Assembly: GCA_945869465.1 (NCBI GenBank)
Contig: CAMBPB010000006.1
Coordinates: 1 to 64,000 of the forward strand
DNA from: Prosthecobacter debontii
Lineage (GTDB): Bacteria; Verrucomicrobiota; Verrucomicrobiia; Verrucomicrobiales; Akkermansiaceae
Length of the DNA: 64,000 bases
Direction of reading: 5' to 3'
Below the pieces are notes generated by a model. That model saw only the letters and a program-made list of their open reading frames with translations. It was not told the DNA's origin and made no database searches. The translations under genes were made by a program, and so were the position numbers. Positions within the stretch are counted from its first letter, which is position 1. Each line of letters starts with the position of its first letter. Shown one piece after another: positions 30,295-38,111 of this stretch.

Positions 30295-30532
30295 GGCTCC
30301 ATTCCATCTCTTGTTTCAGCAGCACTTCCGCCACTTGGTTGGCACTCAATTCCGTGCCTGCCTTTTTACAGTGAATCAATGGCAGCATCACCCGGTGCCG
30401 GGACGCTTCGCTTTGCGGACTGGGCTGCGACAGACCGCGGCGGAAAATCCCGGTGGCCACGTCGCGAAGCTTCCGGCCTTCGTGCGCAGCCGGCAATTTC
30501 TGTGGCCCGCTTCGTCGGTGCGGCTTAAGATT
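30275..30532 (-). pseudogene. 5'-truncated VapB-type antitoxin relic
   Basis: The open frame below the stop at 30533-30535 includes HEGRKLRDVATGIFRRGL and RHRVMLPLIHCKKAGTELSA followed by NQVAEVLLKQE. The second block is the typical C-terminal RV-LPLI-G--L-N tail of VapB-like antitoxins. No ATG and no N-terminal beta-strand of the DNA-binding domain are present; the only starts are TTG or similar. Its stop overlaps the ATG of the toxin relic, preserving the usual operon overlap. Loss of the DNA-binding N-terminus and of the toxin's middle indicates a dead locus. Confidence 0.55.
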
Positions 30533-30771
30533 TCAGCGGAAGCGCCGGCCGCGAAGAAGCCACGCAAGAAAGTCGGCATGCACACCGGTGGTTGGAAGAA
30601 TCGCCTTCAAGTCCTGGTTGCAGTAAGCAGTGGGCCGCGACTTATCACCCATGACTCGCGAGAAGGAGATTATGAATTTGAAATCATCAGCTTTACCTAA
30701 AGGCATTGCAGTTAGCCCCGAACCGTGGAGTTTCACCGAACGATTGCGTGGCGGGATCAGGATCTTTGAAT

Positions 30772-33075
30772 TTAGGGTACAGTCACGGAGATGGTCTGGG
30801 AGACCGTCTGCCCATCAAGATCGATGGCGGTTACCGCGATCGTGGTTGAGCCGGCGGCGACTCCGGTGATGTCCACGTTGGTGCCATTGATCAAGGCCGT
30901 TGCAACAGCTTCATCCGCGCTGACCGCCTCATAGCGAAGAATCGGCACGGCGAGCACGGAGTTGACCTTCACCAGCAGGTTTGTATCCATTGTTGCAGGC
31001 GCCGAGGCGGCATCCATCGGCATGTCGTCCAAAGTCCTGGAGTTTCCGTCCACCGTGAGAGTATAGTCGCTGCGGGGCAGGGCGCCGATCTGGTTGACCA
31101 GAGTCATGCCGGTTCCCGCGACCCGTCCGAAGACGGTGAAACCGCCGTTCTGATAGTCGAGGTTCGGGGCGTTGCTGTCATTGAGATTCACGAAAAACTC
31201 ACAGGTTGCGCTGTTTGGATCTCCGGGAGATTTGGCCATGGCTACGGTCCCGGTGAGGTTGGCGATTCCGGGTTCGTTTTGCGCCGCCGGAAAGGTCACG
31301 ATCTTCGAAAAGCCCGATCCACCGTGGGTGTAGCCGCCGCCTTGGACTACGAAATTGGGAGGGCTGCGGTGGAAGAACGATCCGTCGTAACTGCCACTTT
31401 CGGAGTAATTCAAAAAGTTATTCACCGTCTTGGGCGCGGCGAGCGGATAGAGAATGATGTCGAACGGTCCCTTGGTGGTGGTGACCCGCCGCGCGTCACT
31501 CGTGTCAGGATCGGAGAATTTGCCGGTGATGGGAACCGAAGATGTGTTTCCACCCGTCACTTCAACCGCATCAAAAGCCGCAGCAACCACCGGAGCGGCG
31601 GGCGGGCGGACAATGCGGAGAACGAGATTGCGCTTCACCACCCAACTGCCATTGAACGTGGCTTTCAACTTGACGATTTTCACGCCTTCACGGGTGGTCA
31701 GCCCGCTGATGGTTTTGGTTGCGTCGTCATATGACAGGCCGCTGGGCAGGTTGCTGACCGTTAGGGAGACCAGCTCCGCCGGATTGGAAATGCCGATCTG
31801 ATGCACAAACGACGTATTCCAGAATATCGGCGGATTGAGATCGCTGGTGATGCCCTCGCGGGTTTTCAATTGGATCACCGGCGCGAACGATGAAAAGGAG
31901 AATTGATTGAGGCCCCGCACCCGGATGTCATAGAGCGTGCCGGGTTTGAGGCCCGTCAGGTTGAATTGTTCGACATTCGCGGCCACGGTTCCGAGCACGT
32001 TGTAGGCCGTGGTCCCAGCTTCACGTCCCTGGATCTGGTATCCGGCTTCAAGGGTGGAGTTATCTTCCCAGGTCAGGCCAATGGTGGTGTCGTTGATCAC
32101 CGTTCCGAGTGGATTGGTGGGCTTTGCAAGGCTGGAGGTGGTCACCGAAGCGATTGCCGAGAAATCCGTGTAGACCTTTACCGCGCTCACGGTCCGGAAG
32201 GCCCGCAGGCGGAAATCATAGGGTGTGCCCAACGAGAATCCGTTGATCGGGGTGGTGGACGAGACGTTGGCTCCGACCTCGCCGAGGCTTGCGAACTCGT
32301 TGGTGCCCGTCCGCCACTGGATTTCGTAACCCTCTTCCACTGAGGAACGGTCCTTCCATTTGAACGAGATGGCTCCCTCGCCATCCGCCTTGGCGACAAA
32401 CTTGGTGGGAGGTTGAAACGCTAGGGTGGTCCCCGTGGCGATGTTGCTGTAGGCGCTGTAAACGACCGGCTCGCCCTTGAATGCCCGGGTTCTGAAGGAG
32501 TAGGCGGTGGTGGGCAGGAAGCCGGCCACCGGAAAACTGAACGTGACGGACGGATTGACGTTGACAAGGAGCTGCCACGCCTCCGTCCCTATCCGATACT
32601 CAACCTGATAGCCTGTCTCGGATGTCGAATTGTCATCCCAAGCCAAGCGAAAACTTCCGTCGTTCACGACGGCGGCCGTGCAATTGGTCGGTGGATTGAA
32701 GGTGGAGGTCGGCAGCGAGTTCACTGTGACCACCGAGGTGTAACCCGAGAAACTCTCGGCTCCCGTTTCGCCGTTGTATGCCGCCAAGCGGAACGACAGC
32801 GTGCTTGCGGGCAGTTCGTTGGTGATGACGACGTAGGATGTCAGGTTGGCGTAGGGCAACAGCAGGAACCGGGCCGGAGCGGCCACCGTCCCGAGCGAGA
32901 CCCGGATGTCCCAGCCCTTTTCATTGGTTGCATTGTCCTTCCATTCCATGAGGAACGAATTCACTCCGAGAGTGGTCACCCGCAGGTTGGACGGAGCGGC
33001 GGGAGGTGGCAGAATTTGAGCGGAAACGGATCCGATGAATCCCAGAAGGCATGCGGCAATCGTTCGATAAATCAT
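30772..33075 (-). CDS. Secreted fibronectin-III/cyclophilin peptidyl-prolyl isomerase
   Basis: The ATG at 33075 is preferred over 33141 because it opens a signal peptide (MIYRTIAACLLGFIGSVSAQ). Four FN3 domains follow (about 25-405); each has a characteristic W-D-N-T/S-E-GY/W core such as LAWDDNSTSETGYQVEY. A putative-Ig-like segment (about 410-510) comes next, then a cyclophilin-type isomerase (about 525-690) containing FFHRSPPNFVVQGGG with the catalytic Arg, and CEFFVNLNDSN. The last ~75 residues form a BIG2-like beta domain. Most cyclophilins are compact; an exported isomerase on an FN3 stalk suggests folding or display of extracellular proteins. It follows hemB by 62 bp on the same strand. 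Confidence 0.85.
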   Translation of the reverse strand: MIYRTIAACLLGFIGSVSAQILPPPAAPSNLRVTTLGVNSFLMEWKDNATNEKGWDIRVSLGTVAAPARFLLLPYANLTSYVVITNELPASTLSFRLAAYNGETGAESFSGYTSVVTVNSLPTSTFNPPTNCTAAVVNDGSFRLAWDDNSTSETGYQVEYRIGTEAWQLLVNVNPSVTFSFPVAGFLPTTAYSFRTRAFKGEPVVYSAYSNIATGTTLAFQPPTKFVAKADGEGAISFKWKDRSSVEEGYEIQWRTGTNEFASLGEVGANVSSTTPINGFSLGTPYDFRLRAFRTVSAVKVYTDFSAIASVTTSSLAKPTNPLGTVINDTTIGLTWEDNSTLEAGYQIQGREAGTTAYNVLGTVAANVEQFNLTGLKPGTLYDIRVRGLNQFSFSSFAPVIQLKTREGITSDLNPPIFWNTSFVHQIGISNPAELVSLTVSNLPSGLSYDDATKTISGLTTREGVKIVKLKATFNGSWVVKRNLVLRIVRPPAAPVVAAAFDAVEVTGGNTSSVPITGKFSDPDTSDARRVTTTKGPFDIILYPLAAPKTVNNFLNYSESGSYDGSFFHRSPPNFVVQGGGYTHGGSGFSKIVTFPAAQNEPGIANLTGTVAMAKSPGDPNSATCEFFVNLNDSNAPNLDYQNGGFTVFGRVAGTGMTLVNQIGALPRSDYTLTVDGNSRTLDDMPMDAASAPATMDTNLLVKVNSVLAVPILRYEAVSADEAVATALINGTNVDITGVAAGSTTIAVTAIDLDGQTVSQTISVTVP

Positions 33076-33137
33076 GGGCTTGGCGCGGATTATGGCACCA
33101 TTTTTGCACCGCGCAAAGATTTTTACCGGGGTCGGTT

Positions 33138-34121
33138 TCAATGCTCGCGAAGCCAGATCGCGGCCTGGGTGGCGAAGTAGGTGAGGATCATCGAGGCCCC
33201 CGCGCGCTTGATGGCGAGGAGTGATTCAAGGACGATGGCACGTTCGTCGAGCCATCCCCCAGCCGCCGCGCTTTTGAGCATGAGATACTCGCCGCTGACC
33301 TGATAGGCGGCGACCGGCAGCAGCGTGGTTTCGCGGACCTTGGCGATGATGTCCAAATAGAGCCCGGCGGGTTTCACCATCAATATGTCCGCGCCCTCGG
33401 CCCCGTCGAGCAGGGTCTCGCGGACGGCCTCGCGCGAGTTCGCGGGGTCCATCTGATAGGTCTTCTTGTCGCCGGCCTTTGGCGCGGAGTCGAGTGCACC
33501 GCGGAACGGCCCGTAAAAGGCGGAGGCATACTTCGCGGTGTAGCTGAGGATCGAGACATGGGTGAAATCCTCACCATCGAGCATGTCCCGGATTGCGGCG
33601 ACCCTGCCGTCCATCATGTCGGACGGCGCGACGATGTCGGCTCCGGCGCGGGCATGGCAAAGCGCCTGAAGGCAAAGCACATCGACGGTTTCGTCATTGA
33701 GAATGGTCAATTCGCCATGTGCGCCCCGGTGGACGATACCGTCGTGACCATCGGAGTTGTAGGGATCGAGCGCGACGTCGGTGATGACGCAAAGCGTGGA
33801 ATGGGCGGCTTTGAGGGCTCGGATGGCGCGGGGGACGAGGCCGTTGTCGTGATGGGATTGCTCCGCGAGCGGCGACTTGAGGGCATCCTCGATCTTTGGG
33901 AAAAGCACCACGGCGGGGATGCCGAGCGCATGGGCCTCGCCCGCCTCGCGGACCAGGCTGTCCAAACACCAGCGGGTGACACCCGGCATCGAATCGATCG
34001 CCGTATCCACCGGGTCTTCGTGCAAGAACATCGGCAAAATGAAATCGGCGGGGGACAGCGTGGTCTCGCGGACCATCGAGCGGATCGCAGGGGTGCGGCG
34101 GTTGCGGCGGGGACGGTTCAT
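33138..34121 (-). CDS. hemB: Delta-aminolevulinic acid dehydratase (porphobilinogen synthase)
   Basis: The 327-residue TIM-barrel enzyme joins two 5-aminolevulinate molecules into porphobilinogen in haem biosynthesis. The Schiff-base lysines are visible in SYTAKYASAFYGPFR (about 193-207) and ADILMVKPAGLYLD (about 245-258). The metal-site segment reads DVALDPYNSDGHDG, so the Zn-binding cysteines of the animal/E. coli type are replaced. The enzyme should belong to the Mg/K-dependent group. It is the last gene of pdxJ-acpS-hemB. Haem supply fits the cytochrome-rich locus elsewhere in the window. Confidence 0.97.
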   Translation of the reverse strand: MNRPRRNRRTPAIRSMVRETTLSPADFILPMFLHEDPVDTAIDSMPGVTRWCLDSLVREAGEAHALGIPAVVLFPKIEDALKSPLAEQSHHDNGLVPRAIRALKAAHSTLCVITDVALDPYNSDGHDGIVHRGAHGELTILNDETVDVLCLQALCHARAGADIVAPSDMMDGRVAAIRDMLDGEDFTHVSILSYTAKYASAFYGPFRGALDSAPKAGDKKTYQMDPANSREAVRETLLDGAEGADILMVKPAGLYLDIIAKVRETTLLPVAAYQVSGEYLMLKSAAAGGWLDERAIVLESLLAIKRAGASMILTYFATQAAIWLREH

Positions 34122-34159
34122 GGGGAAGAGGTTGGTGAATGGTTGCTGAGACGAGGGTT

Positions 34160-34187
34160 TCTAACTATCAACCCTCAACCCTCAACT
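34160..34187. repeat. Heptad repeat spacer acpS-hemB
   Basis: On the plus strand four 7-bp units with core TCAAC/CTAAC run without gaps; the middle ones are ATCAACC (34167-34173) and CTCAACC (34174-34180). On the coding strand the array begins inside the last codons of acpS (GTTGAGG repeated) and ends 38 bp before the hemB ATG. Confidence 0.7.
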
Positions 34188-34564
34188 TGCATCGCGATGG
34201 CATTGGCGGCGGCGTAGTCGCGGGCGTGGGTGAGGCTGATCATGATTTCGGCGATGCCGTTATCTTTGGAGAAACGTTCGGCGGCTCCGCAGAGGTGCAG
34301 TTTCGGCGCGCCGGCCGGATCGTGGAGGATTTCCAGATCCAACCATCCGGCGTGGCCGCCGATGCCGGTCCCGAGCGCTTTGGAAACGGCTTCCTTGGCG
34401 GCGAAACGCGCGGCGTAGTGCATCGCGGCGTCTTTCCGTGATTCGCAGTAATCCCGCTCCGCGGTAGTGAACAGGCGGGCGAGGAACGGCTCGCCGTGGC
34501 GTTGGATAGCGGAGCTGATGCGCGCCACTTCCACCACGTCGATACCGATGCCGAAAACGCGCAT
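34175..34564 (-). CDS. acpS: Holo-[acyl-carrier-protein] synthase
   Basis: The 129-residue product has the AcpS motifs GIGIDVVEVARI (5-16) and RFAAKEAVSKALGTG (about 53-67), with the metal/CoA-binding Asp and Glu. It transfers 4'-phosphopantetheine from CoA to acyl carrier protein. The gene lies 2 bp after the pdxJ stop, the classic pdxJ-acpS pair, so the two are translationally coupled or nearly so. Heptad repeats start within its last three codons. Confidence 0.96.
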   Translation of the reverse strand: MRVFGIGIDVVEVARISSAIQRHGEPFLARLFTTAERDYCESRKDAAMHYAARFAAKEAVSKALGTGIGGHAGWLDLEILHDPAGAPKLHLCGAAERFSKDNGIAEIMISLTHARDYAAANAIAMQVEG

Positions 34565-34566
34565 GA

Positions 34567-35313
34567 TCAGGCGGAGTAACAGGCCATGAGATCCTTCATT
34601 TCGCGCACTGCGACACTCATGCCAACGCGCATGGCACGCGAAACGATGGTGTGGCCGATGTTGAGCTCCGCGAGGTGGGGAATGGTGAGCAAGCGGGTGA
34701 TGTTAGAGTAATTGATGCCATGACCGGCATTGACTTGGAGGGCCGAAGCATGACCCTCCTTGGCGGCGGCGATCAGGCGCGCCAGTTCGGTTTCCACGGC
34801 ATCGCCCACGGCGTTTGCGAAACCACCGGTGTGTAATTCGAGCATGTCCGCGCAGGTTTTGCCCGCAGCTTCGATCTGCTTGGAATCTGGATCGACGAAC
34901 AGGCTGACCTTGATCCCAGCATCCTGCAAGCGGGCCACCACCATCCGGATTTTGTCAAAACCGGCCAACACGTCGAGACCGCCCTCGGTGGTGATTTCCA
35001 GCCGCGATTCCGGCACCAGACAGACAAAGTCCGGCTTGAGCTTGAGTGCCATGCCGACCATTTCCTCGGTCACTCCCATCTCGAAATTGAAGGGCAGCGG
35101 CACTTCCGCGCGGATCCGCATGGCATCCGCCTGCTGCATGTGGCGGCGGTCGCTGCGGACATGGACCGTGAGTGAATCCGCACCGCCGGCGAGCGCGTCA
35201 TGCCCGGCCTCCAGCGGGCTGGGTTCGGCATGCGGAGATGCCGACATTCTCGCATAGCGGGCCTGACGCAGGGTGGCGACATGATCGAGGTTGACTCCGA
35301 GAAGCAAGGGCAT
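34567..35313 (-). CDS. pdxJ: Pyridoxine 5'-phosphate synthase
   Basis: The 248-residue TIM-barrel product starts MPLLLGVNLDHVATLRQARY. It contains HVRSDRRHMQQAD, FEMGVTEEMV, ELHTGGFAN and LQVNAGHGINYSNI, the conserved active-site and phosphate-binding blocks of PdxJ. It condenses 1-deoxyxylulose 5-phosphate with 3-amino-2-oxopropyl phosphate to make pyridoxine 5'-phosphate (vitamin B6, DXP-dependent route). It is the first gene of the pdxJ-acpS-hemB group. Confidence 0.97.
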   Translation of the reverse strand: MPLLLGVNLDHVATLRQARYARMSASPHAEPSPLEAGHDALAGGADSLTVHVRSDRRHMQQADAMRIRAEVPLPFNFEMGVTEEMVGMALKLKPDFVCLVPESRLEITTEGGLDVLAGFDKIRMVVARLQDAGIKVSLFVDPDSKQIEAAGKTCADMLELHTGGFANAVGDAVETELARLIAAAKEGHASALQVNAGHGINYSNITRLLTIPHLAELNIGHTIVSRAMRVGMSVAVREMKDLMACYSA

Positions 35314-35367
35314 GCCCGTCTATAAAGATTCAGCGGGCGCCGGGCAAGTCTCTCTTGTCAGCGGAAA

Positions 35368-35796
35368 TCACGGGGGGGCCAGCAACGTGAAGGGCCAGAT
35401 CGGGATGTTTCGCAAGATCCAGAAAACCATCACAATTCCGAAGAGCCACCAAGCCCCGCGCCGACCGATTTGAAATCTCACGGGCAGGGCGGTGCCTCGC
35501 ATCCAGCCGATGAGTTCCAGCCCAAGCCCAAGCAATGCGGCGGAAACCAGCACCATGCCCACGGGATTGAAGCGAAATGCCTCGCCAAAACGCCCGTGCA
35601 GCGAGGCATGGGCGGCACGCGTCATGCCGCAGCCCGGGCAGTCGAGCCCCGTGAAACGATGAAATAAACACCCCGGAAACCAAGAGGCGGACGGGCCGTG
35701 GCGGTAGAGCAAACACGCCAGCAAACACGCGCTCAACCCGCCGAGTGCCAGCACCATCGCCCGGTTCCTGCGCATCGTTTCATGGAGGGGTGGCAT
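35368..35796 (-). CDS. DUF2752 membrane protein
   Basis: The 142-residue product has three predicted membrane helices (about 14-32, 80-97 and 115-136). It carries the diagnostic CLFHRFTGLDCPGCGMTRA motif (about 43-61), in which the CPGCGMTRA block defines DUF2752. The function of the family is unknown; the paired cysteines could bind metal or form a disulfide. Met8 is an alternative start. It is read toward pdxJ, 54 bp away, and is divergent from fabV. Confidence 0.85.
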   Translation of the reverse strand: MPPLHETMRRNRAMVLALGGLSACLLACLLYRHGPSASWFPGCLFHRFTGLDCPGCGMTRAAHASLHGRFGEAFRFNPVGMVLVSAALLGLGLELIGWMRGTALPVRFQIGRRGAWWLFGIVMVFWILRNIPIWPFTLLAPP

Positions 35797-35910
35797 GGTG
35801 TGAGAATGATCCCGATGTCCTTGCCAGTTCCGCTCTGCTCCGTAAACCTCAATTTCCCGGCCAAATCAGCATTGCCACGCCGCGGTTGGCCGATAGCCTC
35901 CGTCCCCACC

Positions 35911-37104
35911 ATGATCGTCGCACCCAAAATCCGCGGATTCATTTGCACCACCGCCCATCCGGATGGTTGTGCCAAACACGTCGCCGAACAAATCGCCGTG
36001 GTCAGGAAACGCGGCCCCATCGCCAAGGGCCCGAAGAAGGTGCTCGTGATCGGTGCCTCGGCGGGTTACGGTCTGGCCTCGCGCATTGCCGCCGCGTTCG
36101 GTTCGGACGCGGCGACCCTCGGCGTGTTTTTTGAAAAAACCGGTGAGGCGGATCGCACCGGGACTGCGGGTTGGTACAACTCCGCCGCCTTTGAAAAGGA
36201 AGCCGCCGCCGCCGGACTTTACGCCCGTTCGTTCAATGGCGACGCGTTTTCCGATGCCATGAAGGCGGAGGTGATCGCCGCCATCAAAGCCGACCTCGGC
36301 CAAGTCGATTGTGTGATTTACAGCCTCGCCTCGCCGCGCCGCACCCATCCGAAATCCGGGGAAGTCTTCAAGTCGGCCCTCAAACCGATCGCCCGGAGCT
36401 ACACCAATAAAAATCTCAACACTACCACCGGCGTGGTCGGTGAAGTCACCATCCAACCCGCCGAAGGGGATGACGTCGCCCAAACGGTGGCCGTCATGGG
36501 CGGTGAGGATTGGGAAATGTGGATCGACGCCCTGCTCGCCGAAAACCTCATCGCTCCAGGCACCCAAACGCTCGCTTACTCCTACATCGGGCCGGATCTC
36601 ACGTGGCCGATTTATAAAAACGGCACCATCGGCAAGGCCAAGGAAGATCTCGAACGCGTGCAACGCGAACTCGATGCCAAGCTCGCCCCGCTCGGCGGCA
36701 AGGCCTGGGTTTCGGTCAACAAGGCGCTCGTCACTCAGGCCAGCTCCGCCATTCCGGTGGTCCCGCTCTATATCTCCCTGCTTTACATGGTGATGAAAGC
36801 TGACGGTTCACACGAGGATTGCATCGAACAAATGGACCGCATGTTCCGCGAGCGCCTTTACAACGATGGCGATCCCCAACCCGACGAGGCCGGCCGCATC
36901 CGTCTCGACGATTGGGAAATGGCCCCCGCCGTGCAACAACTCGTGATCGATCGCTGGCACCAGGTGAACACCGAAAACCTTAAGGAACTCGCCGATTTCG
37001 ACGGTTACCAAGCGAGTTTCCTGCGCCTCTTCGGCTTTGGCTTGGAAGGCGTCGATTATGCGGCGGAGACCGATGCCGCCACTGCGGTGCCCTCACTCGC
37101 GTGA
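35911..37104 (+). CDS. fabV: Trans-2-enoyl-[ACP]/CoA reductase FabV
   Basis: The 397-residue product starts MIVAPKIRGFICTTAHPDGC, the conserved FabV N-terminus, and has the family's usual length. The NAD(P)H site is GASAGYGLASRIAAAFG (about 49-65). The catalytic Tyr-x8-Lys is visible as YKNGTIGKAK. It reduces enoyl-ACP in the last step of the fatty-acid elongation cycle and is the triclosan-tolerant alternative to FabI. The ATG at 35911 is used rather than the longer upstream frame, which overlaps the divergent DUF2752 gene. Its 3' end overlaps the convergent CorA-like gene by 12 bp. Confidence 0.97.
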   Translation: MIVAPKIRGFICTTAHPDGCAKHVAEQIAVVRKRGPIAKGPKKVLVIGASAGYGLASRIAAAFGSDAATLGVFFEKTGEADRTGTAGWYNSAAFEKEAAAAGLYARSFNGDAFSDAMKAEVIAAIKADLGQVDCVIYSLASPRRTHPKSGEVFKSALKPIARSYTNKNLNTTTGVVGEVTIQPAEGDDVAQTVAVMGGEDWEMWIDALLAENLIAPGTQTLAYSYIGPDLTWPIYKNGTIGKAKEDLERVQRELDAKLAPLGGKAWVSVNKALVTQASSAIPVVPLYISLLYMVMKADGSHEDCIEQMDRMFRERLYNDGDPQPDEAGRIRLDDWEMAPAVQQLVIDRWHQVNTENLKELADFDGYQASFLRLFGFGLEGVDYAAETDAATAVPSLA

Positions 37105-37890
37105 GGATTTGTCGTCCCCTGAATGCAGCTCCACGTCAAAATCCGAGAATCTGCCGGTTTGCCGCCCGACAAGCCAGAGCAGGACAATTCCAACCAGTAG
37201 GCCGCCGGTCAGAATGACCCAGAACAACGGTTTTACGAACTCCGGCAGATTCACGTTCATTCCGAACAATCCGCCTAGCGCCACCAGCGGCAGGAAAAAC
37301 CCGGCGAGCAAGTTCAGGCGGAAGGCGATCCGGTTCAAGCGGGCTGCGGAAAGCGCCTGTTCCTCCGCCCGTTCCGCCCGCCAGAACTCCAAGGTCACCC
37401 GGCCGTCCGTGTTGAGCAGATCCGCCGCCCGCTCGAGTTCCTTCGCCCGGTCCCGGTAGCCCCGGATTTCCCGGTCGTCCGGATCGATCACCAACACCTG
37501 CTCCAGCGCTTGCACCAGGTTGCGGCTGGTCCGGGTGAGGGGGCCCGAATGCCGCAACAGCGTAAAAATCTCCACCGCCGTGTCCGCCTCGTCGATCACC
37601 TCCTCATGGCCGTCGATCACCTTCGCATAGCGGTCCATGAGCTCACCCAAAAGACTGAGCCCCTCCCCGGACGCCTGCATCCAAGTGCCATCATGGCGTT
37701 TCCAAAAAAATAACGCCTCGCGCTCGGGAATCCCCGGGCGCGGCACTTCGTGGGCGATCAGCAACAACTCGCCCGCACCCTCGATGCAGCGTTGATGTCC
37801 CGGCCGGGTGCTCAATTGCTCGCGCAGCTCGGGCTCGATTTCGAAATGCCCGGGCAATTTCAAGGGTTCCGTGACAGCCATGAGCGGCAT
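37093..37890 (-). CDS. CorA/ZntB-like divalent cation transporter
   Basis: The 265-residue product has a soluble, helical N-terminal domain of about 190 residues (shorter than typical CorA) and two C-terminal membrane helices. The signature GMNVNLP of the CorA pore follows the first helix (LLAGFFLPLVALGGLFGMN). CorA/ZntB proteins move Mg2+, Zn2+ or Ni2+ as pentamers. The reduced cytoplasmic domain makes substrate choice uncertain. The stop overlaps the 3' end of fabV. Confidence 0.88.
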   Translation of the reverse strand: MPLMAVTEPLKLPGHFEIEPELREQLSTRPGHQRCIEGAGELLLIAHEVPRPGIPEREALFFWKRHDGTWMQASGEGLSLLGELMDRYAKVIDGHEEVIDEADTAVEIFTLLRHSGPLTRTSRNLVQALEQVLVIDPDDREIRGYRDRAKELERAADLLNTDGRVTLEFWRAERAEEQALSAARLNRIAFRLNLLAGFFLPLVALGGLFGMNVNLPEFVKPLFWVILTGGLLVGIVLLWLVGRQTGRFSDFDVELHSGDDKSSRE

Positions 37891-37994
37891 GCTAGCGGTT
37901 CGATCACTCCCGAAAAGCCGGAATCCTCATGACCGGCGGAAATCGAAGCGCTTGGGGGGAGGAGGGCTTCAAGTTTCGCCGGCTTTGCAAATCC

Positions 37995-38018
37995 GGGGGG
38001 AGGGGATGTCGGGGGGGG
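37995..38018 (+). promoter_or_regulatory. Candidate G-quadruplex tract upstream of glyS
   Basis: Runs of six, four and eight G (37995-38000, 38002-38005, 38011-38018) lie about 95 bp before the glyS ATG on the coding strand. A further cluster of six, two and three G sits at 37954-37966. The eight-G run can supply two triplets, giving four G3 runs in 24 bp. If transcribed in the glyS leader, it could form an RNA quadruplex; there is no direct evidence that it does. Confidence 0.4.
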
Positions 38019-38111
38019 ACGCCGCCTGAATTTCCGGCCGGAACCGACTGAGAATCCCGCCTTGCCCCGCACCGCCGCGCCTGCTTCGATCCGCCCCCCA
38101 ACAAGCATCAC

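Noticed and set aside
30533..30771. Small frames between the antitoxin relic and the FN3-cyclophilin gene (30533-30736 minus, 30630-30869 plus).
   Set aside because: No domain, no start context and weak composition; most likely spacer DNA.
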